DNA from: CAYRGQ01 sp964423925
Lineage (GTDB): Bacteria; Bacteroidota; Bacteroidia; Sphingobacteriales; Sphingobacteriaceae
Length of the DNA stretch: 64,000 bases
Direction: 5' to 3'
Assembly (NCBI GenBank): GCA_964423925.1
Contig: CAYRGQ010000008.1
Span: 1-64,000 of the forward strand
Of this stretch, positions 17,008 to 26,343 are shown piece after piece. Numbering within the stretch: position 1 is the first letter of the stretch; every line of letters begins with the position of its first letter. Below the pieces are notes generated by a model. The model saw only the letters and a list, made by a program, of their open reading frames with translations. It did not search any database and was not told the DNA's origin. A program made the position numbers and the translations under genes.

Positions 17008-19317
17008 ATGCTAATAGCTGTACTTTCTGGTTTTATAATTTCGCTTTTATTAGTGCCGTTTGGACGTTTCGTCAAAGGCCGGCTTTCCGCTCTCATCTCC
17101 CTTCTACCCATCGTACTTTTTGCGTATTTCACAAGTTATATCCCGGCCATCAGTGCAGGAAATAACATTTCCGTGAGTTATGATTGGGTACCCTCGCTGG
17201 GTGTCAACCTGGATTTCCACTTGGATGGACTATCCATGCTCTTCAGTCTACTGATTACAGGCATCGGTGCGCTGGTCTTTTTGTATGCATCGTCCTACCT
17301 CAAGGGCCACCCGTATATCGATCGCTTCTACGGCTATTTGAGTATGTTCATGGCAGCGATGCTGGGCTTAGTACTATCAGACAACATCCTGCTTCTATTC
17401 GTATTTTGGGAGCTGACGAGCATCAGTTCCTTCTTTCTGATCGGATTCAACACCGATAACGCAAGCTCAAGACGCAGTGCGCTGGTGGCGCTGACGATTA
17501 CCGGGGGCGGAGGCTTTTTATTGCTAGCCGCGTTGGTAACCATGGCGCGCTACTCAGGAAGCTTCTCCATACAGGACATGATTTCGCAAAGCGAGCTGTT
17601 AAAGAACCACGTCCTCTACGGCTGGATGGTAGCCTTTCTTTTTGCCGGCGCGTTTACCAAGTCTGCCCAGTTTCCCTTTCATTTCTGGCTGCCAGGGGCG
17701 ATGAAGGCTCCTACCCCGGTATCGGCCTACCTGCACTCCGCCACCATGGTAAAGGCGGGCGTGTATATCTTGGCGCGCATGTTTCCGGTGCTTGGCGGAA
17801 CGGATTATTGGACCTATCCGCTGATCATTATCGGCGGACTTACCATGCTGTATGCCGCTTTCCATGCGCTGTTCCGCACCGACCTAAAAAGCGTGCTAGC
17901 CTATTCGACCATTGCCGCACTCGGCATCTTGGTTTTCCTTATCGGCATTGGAACTCCCCAATCGCTCATGGCGGCCAGCGTCTTTATCCTAGTACACGCC
18001 CTATACAAGGCCGCGCTCTTCTTGGTAACTGGCGTCATCGACCACGAAACCGGATCACGCGACGTCACTTGGCTTTCCGGCCTGCGCAAAGTGATGTTTC
18101 CCTTGGCCTTGGCGGGCTTATTCGCCGCACTTTCAAGCGCGGGCTTGCCGTTCACCTTCGGCTTTATCGGCAAGGACCTGATATACGAATCAACCTTGCA
18201 CGAGCCGGGCAACTGGGGGATAGGGCTGACCTCAGTGGCCTTGGCAACGAATATCCTACTGCTATACGCGGGGTTTGTCGCGGGTATCAAGCCGTTTTCC
18301 GGGCCTTTGCCCGAACGCCTTTCCGCGGTACGCCTTCCCCACGCGACGATGTGGATGCCACCGCTATTGCTAGCGGTGCTTGGGTTGGTTTTTGGTTGCT
18401 TCCCTTCCTTGGCGGATGGGGCGCTTCTGCTACCCGCCGCGGTATCTATGGCCGGGCAGGAAATCATCTCGCCACTGAAAATCTGGCACGGTTTCAACAT
18501 CGTACTCTTATTGAGCGCGGTGACACTGATAGCGGGCACGCTGCTTTATTTCGTGATGAAGCCCTCGCCTACACGTATTTTATTCGTCCAGCGCTTTGAT
18601 CGCCTGGCACCCGAACGGCTATTCAACCAGTTTTCGCGTACCATCCTTCGCCTGTCGAGTCGCTACACGAATACGCTCCATAGCGGGTACTTGCGCCTGT
18701 ATTTGTTGGCTATTATTTCGTTTACGATCGTCTTGCTGGGCTACAAACTGTGGGTGGGTGGGGCTACCTACATCGACATCGCTACCTTATCGCCGATCCG
18801 GTTTTATGAAGTCGCCGTAGGCGTTACCCTAATCGGAGCGGTCTTTCTGGCAATCTTGACACCGTCGCGGCTCACTTCGGTAGTTGCGCTTAGTGCCATG
18901 GGGCTGAGCATCTGTTTGCTATTTTTATTCTACAGTGCGCCCGACTTGGCGATGACCCAATTCACGATTGACACGTTGACGGTGGTGTTGTTCGTGCTGG
19001 TCTTGTTCCGCCTGCCACCCTACCTCAACTTTGCGAATCCGAAAGTCAAACTTCGGGATACCGTCGTGGCCACGGCCTTCGGTCTCATCATCGCGCTGAT
19101 TGCCATTCAGGTGCTGGCCGTACCGAAAAACAGCGAAATAAGCGACTACTATGGCGACAATGCCTACCTGCTGGCGAAAGGAAAAAACGTGGTGAACGTG
19201 ATTTTGGTGGACTTTAGGGGCATGGATACAATGTTCGAAATCGTGGTACTCAGTATCGCCGCCATTGGTGTTTTCAGCTTGCTCAAACTGCGTTTAAAAG
19301 CGACGGAAAAAGAATAG
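17008..19317 (+). CDS. mrpA: Mrp antiporter subunit A
   Basis: Large subunit of the multi-protein Na+(K+)/H+ antiporter, 769 residues with about 20 membrane helices. The central region is the NuoL/ND5-like proton-channel domain (FVFWELTSISSFFLIGF, FHFWLPGAMKAPTPVSAYLHSATMVKAGVY), and the last 180 residues form the extra C-terminal part of MrpA (YSAPDLAMTQFTIDTLTVVLF). It is the first of seven genes in the order A-B-C-D-E-F-G, the full group-1 arrangement. It divides from the phosphoesterase by about 220 bases. Confidence 0.95.
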   Translation: MLIAVLSGFIISLLLVPFGRFVKGRLSALISLLPIVLFAYFTSYIPAISAGNNISVSYDWVPSLGVNLDFHLDGLSMLFSLLITGIGALVFLYASSYLKGHPYIDRFYGYLSMFMAAMLGLVLSDNILLLFVFWELTSISSFFLIGFNTDNASSRRSALVALTITGGGGFLLLAALVTMARYSGSFSIQDMISQSELLKNHVLYGWMVAFLFAGAFTKSAQFPFHFWLPGAMKAPTPVSAYLHSATMVKAGVYILARMFPVLGGTDYWTYPLIIIGGLTMLYAAFHALFRTDLKSVLAYSTIAALGILVFLIGIGTPQSLMAASVFILVHALYKAALFLVTGVIDHETGSRDVTWLSGLRKVMFPLALAGLFAALSSAGLPFTFGFIGKDLIYESTLHEPGNWGIGLTSVALATNILLLYAGFVAGIKPFSGPLPERLSAVRLPHATMWMPPLLLAVLGLVFGCFPSLADGALLLPAAVSMAGQEIISPLKIWHGFNIVLLLSAVTLIAGTLLYFVMKPSPTRILFVQRFDRLAPERLFNQFSRTILRLSSRYTNTLHSGYLRLYLLAIISFTIVLLGYKLWVGGATYIDIATLSPIRFYEVAVGVTLIGAVFLAILTPSRLTSVVALSAMGLSICLLFLFYSAPDLAMTQFTIDTLTVVLFVLVLFRLPPYLNFANPKVKLRDTVVATAFGLIIALIAIQVLAVPKNSEISDYYGDNAYLLAKGKNVVNVILVDFRGMDTMFEIVVLSIAAIGVFSLLKLRLKATEKE

Positions 19318-19341
19318 TTTTTACTTCGAACTGATGATGAT

Positions 19342-19755
19342 ATGAAGAGTGTGATTTTACAAACAGCCTCGCGCTATTTGCTACCGATTCTCTTGCTGTT
19401 CTCCATATTCGTGTTGCTGCGCGGACACTACCATCCGGGGGGCGGATTCGTGGGTGGGCTGGTGGCCTCTATTGCCTTCGTACTCGACAAGTTCACGAAC
19501 GAGAGCGAGCACACAATGAAGCTGTTACGTCACCATCCGGGCACATTAATCCCCATCGGATTGGGTATTTCGGCCCTCAGCATGGCCGCGCCAATGCTCA
19601 TCGGTGATCCTGTTATGACCGGACTTTGGTTCGACCAGCCGGTTCCTATTATCGGCCTCATCGGCTCTTCGTTGTTTTTTGATTTAGGGGTGTATGTAGT
19701 GGTCGTCGGCGTGGTGCTGACCATCCTGCTCACGATTGCCCAGTATAGCGATTAA
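19342..19755 (+). CDS. mrpB: Mrp antiporter subunit B
   Basis: A 137-residue integral membrane protein with four helices. The motif LRGHYHPGGGFVGGLVA near residue 30 is the MnhB signature. It lies 24 bases after mrpA and forms part of the membrane complex that exchanges monovalent cations for protons. Confidence 0.94.
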   Translation: MKSVILQTASRYLLPILLLFSIFVLLRGHYHPGGGFVGGLVASIAFVLDKFTNESEHTMKLLRHHPGTLIPIGLGISALSMAAPMLIGDPVMTGLWFDQPVPIIGLIGSSLFFDLGVYVVVVGVVLTILLTIAQYSD

Positions 19756-19759
19756 GTGT

Positions 19760-20116
19760 ATGGAGATTCTGTTTATCATATTGATCGGTGTGCTGTATGG
19801 CTCGGGCGTGTACATGCTCTTGCGGCGCAGCATGGTGAAATTGATCATCGGTATCATGCTGCTAGGCAATGGGGCTAACTTGCTGATTTTCCTCTTGGGC
19901 CGCATTACTAAGGGTAAACCACCCGTGATTGACCAAGTGTCGCGTGTGTTCACGGATATCTATGCCGATCCCATACCCCAAGCTTTAATCCTCACGGCGA
20001 TTGTCATTAGCTTCGGGCTTCAGTCTTTTGCCATTGTTTTGCTAAAACGTGTATATGCACTCGTCAATTCGGATGATTTGGACGACTTGAACACCCCGGA
20101 AGAAGAAGATTTATGA
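19760..20116 (+). CDS. mrpC: Mrp antiporter subunit C
   Basis: A 118-residue NuoK-like subunit with three helices (MEILFIILIGVLYGSGVYMLLRRS; LIIGIMLLGNGANLLIF; ILTAIVISFGLQSFAIVLLKR). The frame is open further upstream inside mrpB, but the ATG at 19760, five bases past the mrpB stop, is the natural start. Its TGA overlaps the mrpD ATG. Confidence 0.94.
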   Translation: MEILFIILIGVLYGSGVYMLLRRSMVKLIIGIMLLGNGANLLIFLLGRITKGKPPVIDQVSRVFTDIYADPIPQALILTAIVISFGLQSFAIVLLKRVYALVNSDDLDDLNTPEEEDL

Positions 20117-21621
20117 CGGAGAATTTTATCATGATGCCCATACTGGGGCAATTGTTCACAGCTATCCTTTTACTCTTTTTCTGGCGCAAACCGATTTCTC
20201 AGCGCGTGGTAAGCATCGGGGGAAGCATCGTTGTGCTTCTGCTTTCCGCCGGGCTGTTTGCGCAGGTATGGCGCGAAGGCATTCAGACCATCAATACCGC
20301 GAGCTGGCCGGCACCCTTCGGAATCGTGTTCGTAGCGGACGTGTTTTCGAGCATGATGGTGCTGCTGACGGGATTTGCCGGGCTGGCCGTATCGATGTTT
20401 TCCGCCGCTGGCATTACCCGGGCGCGTATCATGTACGGCTATTTCCCCATCCTGCACTTTCTGCTGTTGGGTCTTAACGGCGCCTTTCTCACCGGCGATA
20501 TATTTAACCTGTACGTCTTTTTTGAGGTTATCATCATCTCTTCTTTTGTGCTGATGACCCTGGGCGGCCGGCGCGCACAAATTGAAGGAGCCGTCAAGTA
20601 CATGGCCATGAACATCCTGGCGTCAATGCTGTTTTTGACGGGGATCGCCATCCTGTACGGGATTACGGGCACGCTGAATCTGGCCGACCTATCGCTCAAG
20701 GTTGCCGCAACAGAGAATCGTAATTTGCTAGACATCGCGGCGGTATTCCTGATCGTGGGTTTCGGCATCAAATCCGCGGTCTTCCCGCTCTACTTTTGGT
20801 TGCCGTCTTCCTACCATACCCCACCCTCTGCCGTAGCCGCAATATTTGGTGGATTGCTTACCAAAGTAGGCGTCTATGCACTGTTCCGTATATTCACATT
20901 GGTATTCATCCCCGACGACTTCATTAAAACCGTGTTCATCGGCATCGGCGTGATGACCATCCTCACCGGATGTTTTGGTTTGTTGATCAAGCGAAACGTA
21001 CGTCGACTATTTTCCTACATGATTGTATGTCACATCGGCTTTATGATTGGCGGGTTGGGCGTCTTCACCGAGGTCGTGCTGGTAGGTGCATTGTTTTATT
21101 TGTTCCATGACGTCATCGTCAAGACCAACTTGTTTCTGGTAGCCGGCTTAATCCGCGACCTGCGGGGCACCATGAACATGGATAAGCTCGGCGGACTGTA
21201 CACCGAATACCCCAAGCTATCCCTACTCATCGCGGTGGTGCTATTTTCCCTCGCAGGCATTCCACCCCTGTCGGGTTTCTGGCCTAAGGTGTATTTGATC
21301 GAAGGAAGTTTGATAGAGAATAACTACGTCTACATCGCCGCACTTCTGCTCGGCAGCTTTGTGACGCTTTATGTTATTGCCAAGCTGTGGATTGACGTAT
21401 TCTGGAAGAACCCTCCAGAGCCCGAAATAATTGACGATACGTTTAAGGATTCGCCTCAAGGCCGCAAGAATTTACTGGTTATCCCAGTCGTGATGCTGGC
21501 GTGCATTTCGCTCTACATCGGATTAGGGGCGGAAAACATTGTCCGCATCAGCCAGCATATTGCAGCGGAGATGTTAGACACAAGCCCCTATTTGGAGGCT
21601 GTTTTGGGGAGAAGCAATTAA
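20113..21621 (+). CDS. mrpD: Mrp antiporter subunit D
   Basis: A 502-residue NuoM/NuoN-like channel subunit with about 14 helices. The proton-channel signature AVFPLYFWLPSSYHTPPSAVAAIFGGLLTKVGVYA (read in parts) and the FEVIIISSFVLMTLGG segment are present. The start overlaps the mrpC stop by four bases (ATGA), which implies translational coupling. Confidence 0.95.
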   Translation: MTENFIMMPILGQLFTAILLLFFWRKPISQRVVSIGGSIVVLLLSAGLFAQVWREGIQTINTASWPAPFGIVFVADVFSSMMVLLTGFAGLAVSMFSAAGITRARIMYGYFPILHFLLLGLNGAFLTGDIFNLYVFFEVIIISSFVLMTLGGRRAQIEGAVKYMAMNILASMLFLTGIAILYGITGTLNLADLSLKVAATENRNLLDIAAVFLIVGFGIKSAVFPLYFWLPSSYHTPPSAVAAIFGGLLTKVGVYALFRIFTLVFIPDDFIKTVFIGIGVMTILTGCFGLLIKRNVRRLFSYMIVCHIGFMIGGLGVFTEVVLVGALFYLFHDVIVKTNLFLVAGLIRDLRGTMNMDKLGGLYTEYPKLSLLIAVVLFSLAGIPPLSGFWPKVYLIEGSLIENNYVYIAALLLGSFVTLYVIAKLWIDVFWKNPPEPEIIDDTFKDSPQGRKNLLVIPVVMLACISLYIGLGAENIVRISQHIAAEMLDTSPYLEAVLGRSN

Positions 21622-21636
21622 GGAAAGGGAGGCAAC

Positions 21637-22113
21637 ATGGTAAAGAATTTTCTAATGAATCTCCTGCTATCCTTTACATGGGTGGCGCTGACTGGGGATC
21701 TGTTTTTCGCCAACTTCTATCTGGGCTTCGTCTTGGGTTTCTTCATCCTATGGTTGATGAACCGTGACGAAGAAGACAAGCGCTATTTCAACCGCGTGCC
21801 CAAGGTGATAGGCTTCGTATTCTATTTTCTTTGGGAAATGCTTAAGGCAAACCTGCAGGTTGCCTATGACGTGGTTACTCCCAACTACTTCATGAAACCG
21901 GGTATTGTCAAATATCGGATGAACGTACATACTGATGTCGAAATAAACATGCTGGCCACGATGATTTCGTTGACGCCCGGAACACTGGTTATTGACGTGA
22001 GCAAGGACAAACGGGTCATCTATATCCACGTAATGTACCTGCGCGACAGGGACCGGTTTATCCGGCAAATAGAAAACAGTTTAGAAAAACGGTTAACAGA
22101 CGTATTGAGATGA
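21637..22113 (+). CDS. mrpE: Mrp antiporter subunit E
   Basis: A 158-residue subunit with two N-terminal helices and a soluble C-terminal domain (LTPGTLVIDVSKDKRVIYIHVM), the MnhE pattern. Fifteen bases after mrpD; its stop overlaps the start of mrpF (ATGA). Confidence 0.94.
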   Translation: MVKNFLMNLLLSFTWVALTGDLFFANFYLGFVLGFFILWLMNRDEEDKRYFNRVPKVIGFVFYFLWEMLKANLQVAYDVVTPNYFMKPGIVKYRMNVHTDVEINMLATMISLTPGTLVIDVSKDKRVIYIHVMYLRDRDRFIRQIENSLEKRLTDVLR

Positions 22114-22385
22114 CACTGAGCCAATATATAGATTTTGTGATTTTGCCGATTTTGCTGGTGTCGCTTGTACTGGTCTTCATCCGGCTATACAAGGGGCCCC
22201 AGGTGGTAGACCGCGTCATCGCACTCGACTTGCTGATCACGATTGGTATCGGAATCATTACGGTATATTCCATCAGCACAAAACAGTTTACCTTTTTGGA
22301 CGTAGCGCTCATATTGGCGCTCATCGCATTTTTGGGAACGATTGCCTTCTCGTATTATTTAGAAAGGAAAGAAAAAGATGATTAA
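22110..22385 (+). CDS. mrpF: Mrp antiporter subunit F
   Basis: A 91-residue three-helix protein with the family motif GPQVVDRVIALDLL at about residue 28-41. It overlaps mrpE by four and mrpG by eight bases. Confidence 0.94.
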   Translation: MTLSQYIDFVILPILLVSLVLVFIRLYKGPQVVDRVIALDLLITIGIGIITVYSISTKQFTFLDVALILALIAFLGTIAFSYYLERKEKDD

Positions 22386-22803
22386 CATTCTCGTAGCTGT
22401 CCTCTGCACGATCGGAGCGATATTCATACTGATTGCATCCATTGGCATCGTCCGGATGCCCGACTTCTACTTACGTCTTTCGGTCACGGTCAAGGCCGCC
22501 ACGCTGGGCAATGGACTGATGCTCACCTGTTGCGCCATTGTGTTTCCCCAGGTGTCCGTGACCACCAAGGCGCTGGCCATCGTGTTCTTCTTGATCTTAA
22601 CCGCGCCTGTAGCCGCGCATTTGATCGCACGATCAGCCTATCTCATCGGCACTCCGCAATGGAAAGGCACCGTGTTGGACGAAATTGATGGAATGTATGA
22701 CGAAGACACCCACGTACTGCACAGTGACCGCCCCGAGTCAGATACTCCGGCAAACGCGGACGTCCCCACGACGGATACACCGCCTGCGCCACCCGAACGT
22801 TGA
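22378..22803 (+). CDS. mrpG: Mrp antiporter subunit G
   Basis: A 141-residue three-helix subunit with the signature GIVRMPDFYLRLSVTVKAATLGNGL. After the membrane part comes an acidic, Pro/Thr-rich tail of about 45 residues (DEDTHVLHSDRPESDTPANA and on) that looks disordered and is longer than in most MrpG proteins. Last gene of the operon; metG converges with a nine-base gap and no terminator between them. Confidence 0.93.
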   Translation: MINILVAVLCTIGAIFILIASIGIVRMPDFYLRLSVTVKAATLGNGLMLTCCAIVFPQVSVTTKALAIVFFLILTAPVAAHLIARSAYLIGTPQWKGTVLDEIDGMYDEDTHVLHSDRPESDTPANADVPTTDTPPAPPER

Positions 22804-22812
22804 TAAACAGAC

Positions 22813-24882
22813 CTATCGTACGACGCTACCTGGCCCAAAGGGCGTTTGGGGGGCCACGAAGTCCAACCGACCGTTAGCGTCCTCGCCCATGAGGATCATC
22901 CCCTGTGATTGGATTCCGCGGATCTCCCGGGGTTCCAAGTTGATGAGGATAGACACTTGCCGGCCAACGATATCCGCCGGGTCGAAATATTCGGCGATGC
23001 CTGATACCACCGTGCGCTGGTCAATACCGGTATCAATTTTCAACTTCAACAGCTTCTTAGTCTTGGCGACCTTCTCTGCTTCCATGATGACGCCGGTGCG
23101 GATGTCGAGTTTCACGAAATCTTCGAAGGATACCGCTTCCTTAGCAGGCGCTACGGACGTGGACGAAGCCGCTGTCGCGGTCTTCGCGCGTTGTAGCTTT
23201 TCTAGCTGCTGGGCAACTTGCTCGTCCGTAATTTTCTCGAAAAGCAACTGCGCCTCGCCCAGCTGGTGCCCTACCGCGATTAAATCATCGCGTCCCGCAG
23301 ATTCCCAATCGCTCACGTCCAACCGGAGCATCTGAGCGAGCTTCTTGGCGGTATTCGGCAGAAAGGGCTGAGCCATCAAAGCAATGTTACCCGCAATTTG
23401 AAGGCAGACGTTGAGCACTGTTTTCACCCGCTCTTCATCCGTTTTGATTAACTTCCACGGCTCAGCATCGGCCAAATACTTATTGCCCAAACGGGCGACG
23501 TTCATAAACTGCGCCAAGGCCTCACGAAAACGATACTGCTCGATGGAACCGGCAATATGCTTTGGGTAGCGCGCGAGCTCCGAAAAAATGAACTTATCCG
23601 TATCAGTCAGGTTAGTCGCGGGCATTACCTTGCCGTCGAAGTACTTGTGCGATAACACCATCACCCGATTGATAAAGTTACCGAAGATGGCGACCAGCTC
23701 GTTATTGACCCGTGCCTGGAAATCCTTCCACGTGAACTCGCTATCCGAAGTTTCAGGCAAAATCGAAGTCAGTACATAGCGCAGTTCGTCCTGCTTGCCC
23801 GGAAATTCTTCCAAGTATTCGTGCAGCCACACCGCGTGGTTTCGGGAGGTGGACAGCTTATCGCCTTCAAGGTTCAAAAACTCGTTGGCGGGAATGTTTT
23901 CGGGAAGTATATACTCGCCATGGGCATGCAGGATGGCCGGGAATATGATACAATGAAACACGATATTGTCCTTGCCAATAAAGTGAATGAGACAGGCGTC
24001 GTCAGCGGAATCCGCTTGCTTTTTCCAGTATTTTTCCCAGTCATTGCCCGTGTCGAGCGCCCATTGCTTGGTGGCTGAGATGTAGCCTATCGGCGCATCC
24101 AACCATACGTAAAGCTTCTTGCCTTCGGCTTCGTCCAAGGGCACATCCACCCCCCAATCCAAGTCGCGTGTCATCGATCGTGGTTGCAGTCCGGATTTAA
24201 GCCAAGACCGGCATTGGCCGAACACGTTGGATTTTAGCGTATCTTTTTTTCCTTCGATCAGCCATTCTTCCAGCCACGGCTGGTACTTGTCCAATGGCAG
24301 GTACCAATGCTTGGTTTCTCGGAGTACGGGTGCCTTGCCACTCAACGTCGAGATGGGGTTAATCAGGTCGGTCGGGCTCAGCGAGGTTCCGCATTTCTCG
24401 CACTGGTCACCATAAGCGCCCTCGCTTTTGCAGCTGGGGCAGGTACCGACGATGTACCGGTCAGCCAGAAATTGCTGGTACTCCTCGTCGTAATATTGCT
24501 CGGAAAACTTCTCGATAAACTCGCCTTTCTCGTACAGGTTGAGAAAAAAGTCTTGCGATAATTCGTGGTGTATCGATTCAGAAGTACGGTGGTATATGTC
24601 GAATGAAATACCGAACTCCTCAAAGCTGGACTTGATACGGGCGTGGTACTGGTCAATGATTTCGCGGGGGGTCGTTCCCTCGGTTTTTGCCTTAATAGTG
24701 ATCGCGGCCCCGTGTTCATCCGACCCGCATACGTAAACAACATCTTTTTTGTTCAACCGCAAGTAACGCACAAACGTGTCCGCAGGAATGTAGGCACCGG
24801 CGAGGTGACCAATGTGCAGGGGACCGTTAGCATAAGGGAGTGCGGAAGTGATCGTATATCGTCTAAAAGCTTTTGTATCCAA
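22813..24882 (-). CDS. metG: Methionyl-tRNA synthetase
   Basis: Charges tRNA-Met. The 689-residue protein has the HIGH-type motif ALPYANGPLHIGHLAG, a four-Cys zinc knuckle (GTCPSCKSEGAYGDQCEKCG), the KMSKS-type loop NLEGDKLSTSRNHA, and an appended C-terminal OB-fold tRNA-binding domain from about residue 585 (VKLDIRTGVIMEAEKV). The start is apparently TTG at 24882, since no ATG precedes the catalytic domain in frame. Confidence 0.96.
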   Translation of the reverse strand: MDTKAFRRYTITSALPYANGPLHIGHLAGAYIPADTFVRYLRLNKKDVVYVCGSDEHGAAITIKAKTEGTTPREIIDQYHARIKSSFEEFGISFDIYHRTSESIHHELSQDFFLNLYEKGEFIEKFSEQYYDEEYQQFLADRYIVGTCPSCKSEGAYGDQCEKCGTSLSPTDLINPISTLSGKAPVLRETKHWYLPLDKYQPWLEEWLIEGKKDTLKSNVFGQCRSWLKSGLQPRSMTRDLDWGVDVPLDEAEGKKLYVWLDAPIGYISATKQWALDTGNDWEKYWKKQADSADDACLIHFIGKDNIVFHCIIFPAILHAHGEYILPENIPANEFLNLEGDKLSTSRNHAVWLHEYLEEFPGKQDELRYVLTSILPETSDSEFTWKDFQARVNNELVAIFGNFINRVMVLSHKYFDGKVMPATNLTDTDKFIFSELARYPKHIAGSIEQYRFREALAQFMNVARLGNKYLADAEPWKLIKTDEERVKTVLNVCLQIAGNIALMAQPFLPNTAKKLAQMLRLDVSDWESAGRDDLIAVGHQLGEAQLLFEKITDEQVAQQLEKLQRAKTATAASSTSVAPAKEAVSFEDFVKLDIRTGVIMEAEKVAKTKKLLKLKIDTGIDQRTVVSGIAEYFDPADIVGRQVSILINLEPREIRGIQSQGMILMGEDANGRLDFVAPQTPFGPGSVVR

Positions 24883-24944
24883 AATCGTGGTGGTATGTAT
24901 TCGAATTCATTGGCGGAAAATGTTCCCGCCATTTGCATTTTTGC

Positions 24945-24952
24945 CAAAGATA
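24945..24952 (-). promoter_or_regulatory. -7 element of metG
   Basis: Minus strand TATCTTTG, an exact TAnnTTTG, about 60 bases before the metG start. Confidence 0.45.
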
Positions 24953-25045
24953 AACCAATTTGGGAGAAATTTTGAGCGCTCGTATTTTTTCGCTTTTACT
25001 TTTTTCGGCTGCACGGGCCTGCTCAATTCAACTCAACGAATCATT

Positions 25046-25456
25046 ATGGCGGCATTAGCGGCATTGGGAAAATTTAAGAATACGGGATTGTTGATTATTC
25101 GCCTGGGATTAGGCGCCATGTTCGTCATCGTGCACGGGTATCCCAAGATTATGGGCGGACCCGGCCTATGGGAAACCATTGGACGCGCCATGGGCAACTT
25201 AGGCGTTGACTTTTTCGCCACGTTTTGGGGGTTTGTGGCGGCTCTCGCCGAAACCATCGGTGGCATCTTCATCGCCTTGGGCCTGCTGTTCCGCCCCACG
25301 GCCTTCGTGCTTGCCTTAATCATGCTCGTAGCGGCCATGTCGCATTTAGCGAATGGAGCGGGCCTGTTTGGCGCGGCACACCCCATTGAAGTGGGTATCG
25401 TCTTGCTCGGACTGGCACTCGTAGGACCCGGCAAGTACAGCGTTGACAAACGATAA
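25046..25456 (+). CDS. DoxX family membrane protein
   Basis: A 136-residue protein with four membrane helices and the DoxX-type start LLIIRLGLGAMFVIVHGYPKIMGGP. The frame is open about 200 bases further up, but that part overlaps the metG promoter and has no helical membrane character, so the ATG at 25046 is preferred. DoxX proteins are linked to quinone or thiosulfate redox metabolism in some bacteria, but most are uncharacterised. The methyltransferase gene follows after six bases. Confidence 0.88.
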   Translation: MAALAALGKFKNTGLLIIRLGLGAMFVIVHGYPKIMGGPGLWETIGRAMGNLGVDFFATFWGFVAALAETIGGIFIALGLLFRPTAFVLALIMLVAAMSHLANGAGLFGAAHPIEVGIVLLGLALVGPGKYSVDKR

Positions 25457-25462
25457 TTAGTC

Positions 25463-26119
25463 ATGGATAAGCTGGTAGATTTCAAGGAAGTGGCCGCGCA
25501 CCTTGCCAACCCCATCGGCGACATGGGGCGCTCCGTGGGCCAACAGATGAACCGCAGCAACGGCGAAATGACTCGCCGAGCAATAGATTTACTTGGTATT
25601 CAAAGGGGAGACACTGTACTGGAAATAGGACCTGGCAATGGCGCCTTTGCCGCCTACGTCACGGACAAGGCTGCTGACGTACGGTATACAGGCGCCGACA
25701 TCTCCGCAACGATGGTGGAAGAGGCCACACGCATCCATCGCGAGGCAATCTCCGAGGGACGGATGGCTTTTTCGCTCGTGGACGGAGAGACGCTGACTTT
25801 CGGCGATGCTACTTTCGACAAAATCTTTACCGTCAACACCCTGTATTTCTGGGACGCGCCCGAGCGGCAGTTGTCCGAAATTCGGCGGGTACTCCGCCCG
25901 TCGGGTATCTTCTGCCTGGCCATCGCGAGCAAAGCGTTCATGGAAACCATGCCGTTTTCGACATATGGATTCCGACTGTACTCCGCCGAAGAAGCCAGCC
26001 AATTGCTTGCCAACAATGGGTTTACGATAGAGCAGACGGTCGTAGGCGATTATGAGACGATCGGACAAGCTGGTCCCGTAGTACGCGAGGAAATCACTAT
26101 TCGCACACGAATACACTGA
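25463..26119 (+). CDS. Class I SAM-dependent methyltransferase
   Basis: A 218-residue methyltransferase. Motif I is VLEIGPGNGAFAAYV at about residue 51-65, the acidic residue for SAM is in YTGADISATMV, and motif IV is FDKIFTVNTLYFW. It fits the UbiE/Methyltransf_11 group; the substrate is unknown. Probably co-transcribed with the DoxX gene. Confidence 0.88.
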   Translation: MDKLVDFKEVAAHLANPIGDMGRSVGQQMNRSNGEMTRRAIDLLGIQRGDTVLEIGPGNGAFAAYVTDKAADVRYTGADISATMVEEATRIHREAISEGRMAFSLVDGETLTFGDATFDKIFTVNTLYFWDAPERQLSEIRRVLRPSGIFCLAIASKAFMETMPFSTYGFRLYSAEEASQLLANNGFTIEQTVVGDYETIGQAGPVVREEITIRTRIH

Positions 26120-26130
26120 AGACCAACACG

Positions 26131-26162
26131 TTTGTAAATCAACAAACTATTATCGATATTTG
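26131..26162 (+). promoter_or_regulatory. Promoter of the metF riboswitch transcript
   Basis: TTTG at 26131-26134, a 20-base spacer, then GATATTTG at 26155-26162, one mismatch to TAnnTTTG. Transcription would begin near 26167, two bases before P1 of the SAM riboswitch. Confidence 0.65.
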
Positions 26163-26168
26163 CCTCCG

Positions 26169-26281
26169 CTTATTGAGAAAGGCAGAGGGAGTAGACCCTG
26201 TGAAGCCTTAGCAACCTGTTAACCTAACAAGGTGCTACCTTCTACCCGATGGCAAACACATTCGCCACAGGGAAAGATAAG
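26169..26281 (+). promoter_or_regulatory. SAM-I (S-box) riboswitch
   Basis: P1 is CTTAT at 26169-26173 pairing with ATAAG at 26277-26281. Inside are the S-box hallmarks: GAGGGA...GACCC, the conserved GAAGCCTTAGCAACC at 26202-26216, AAGGTGCTA at 26229-26237, and the closing AGATAAG. It binds S-adenosylmethionine and should repress metF when SAM is plentiful. No U-tract terminator follows, so control may be at translation initiation of metF 62 bases downstream. Confidence 0.95.
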
Positions 26282-26343
26282 TCCGAATGGCCGTTACCCG
26301 CCCTTCTCCGCCCCTCAATCAGTGATTTTTAGTATAAACGACT

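Noticed and set aside
17808..18599. 263-codon forward frame inside mrpA
   Set aside because: Out of frame with the membrane protein, rich in Arg/His as expected of a shifted frame.
22685..23335. 216-codon forward frame across the mrpG end and metG
   Set aside because: Antisense to metG, which has all its motifs.
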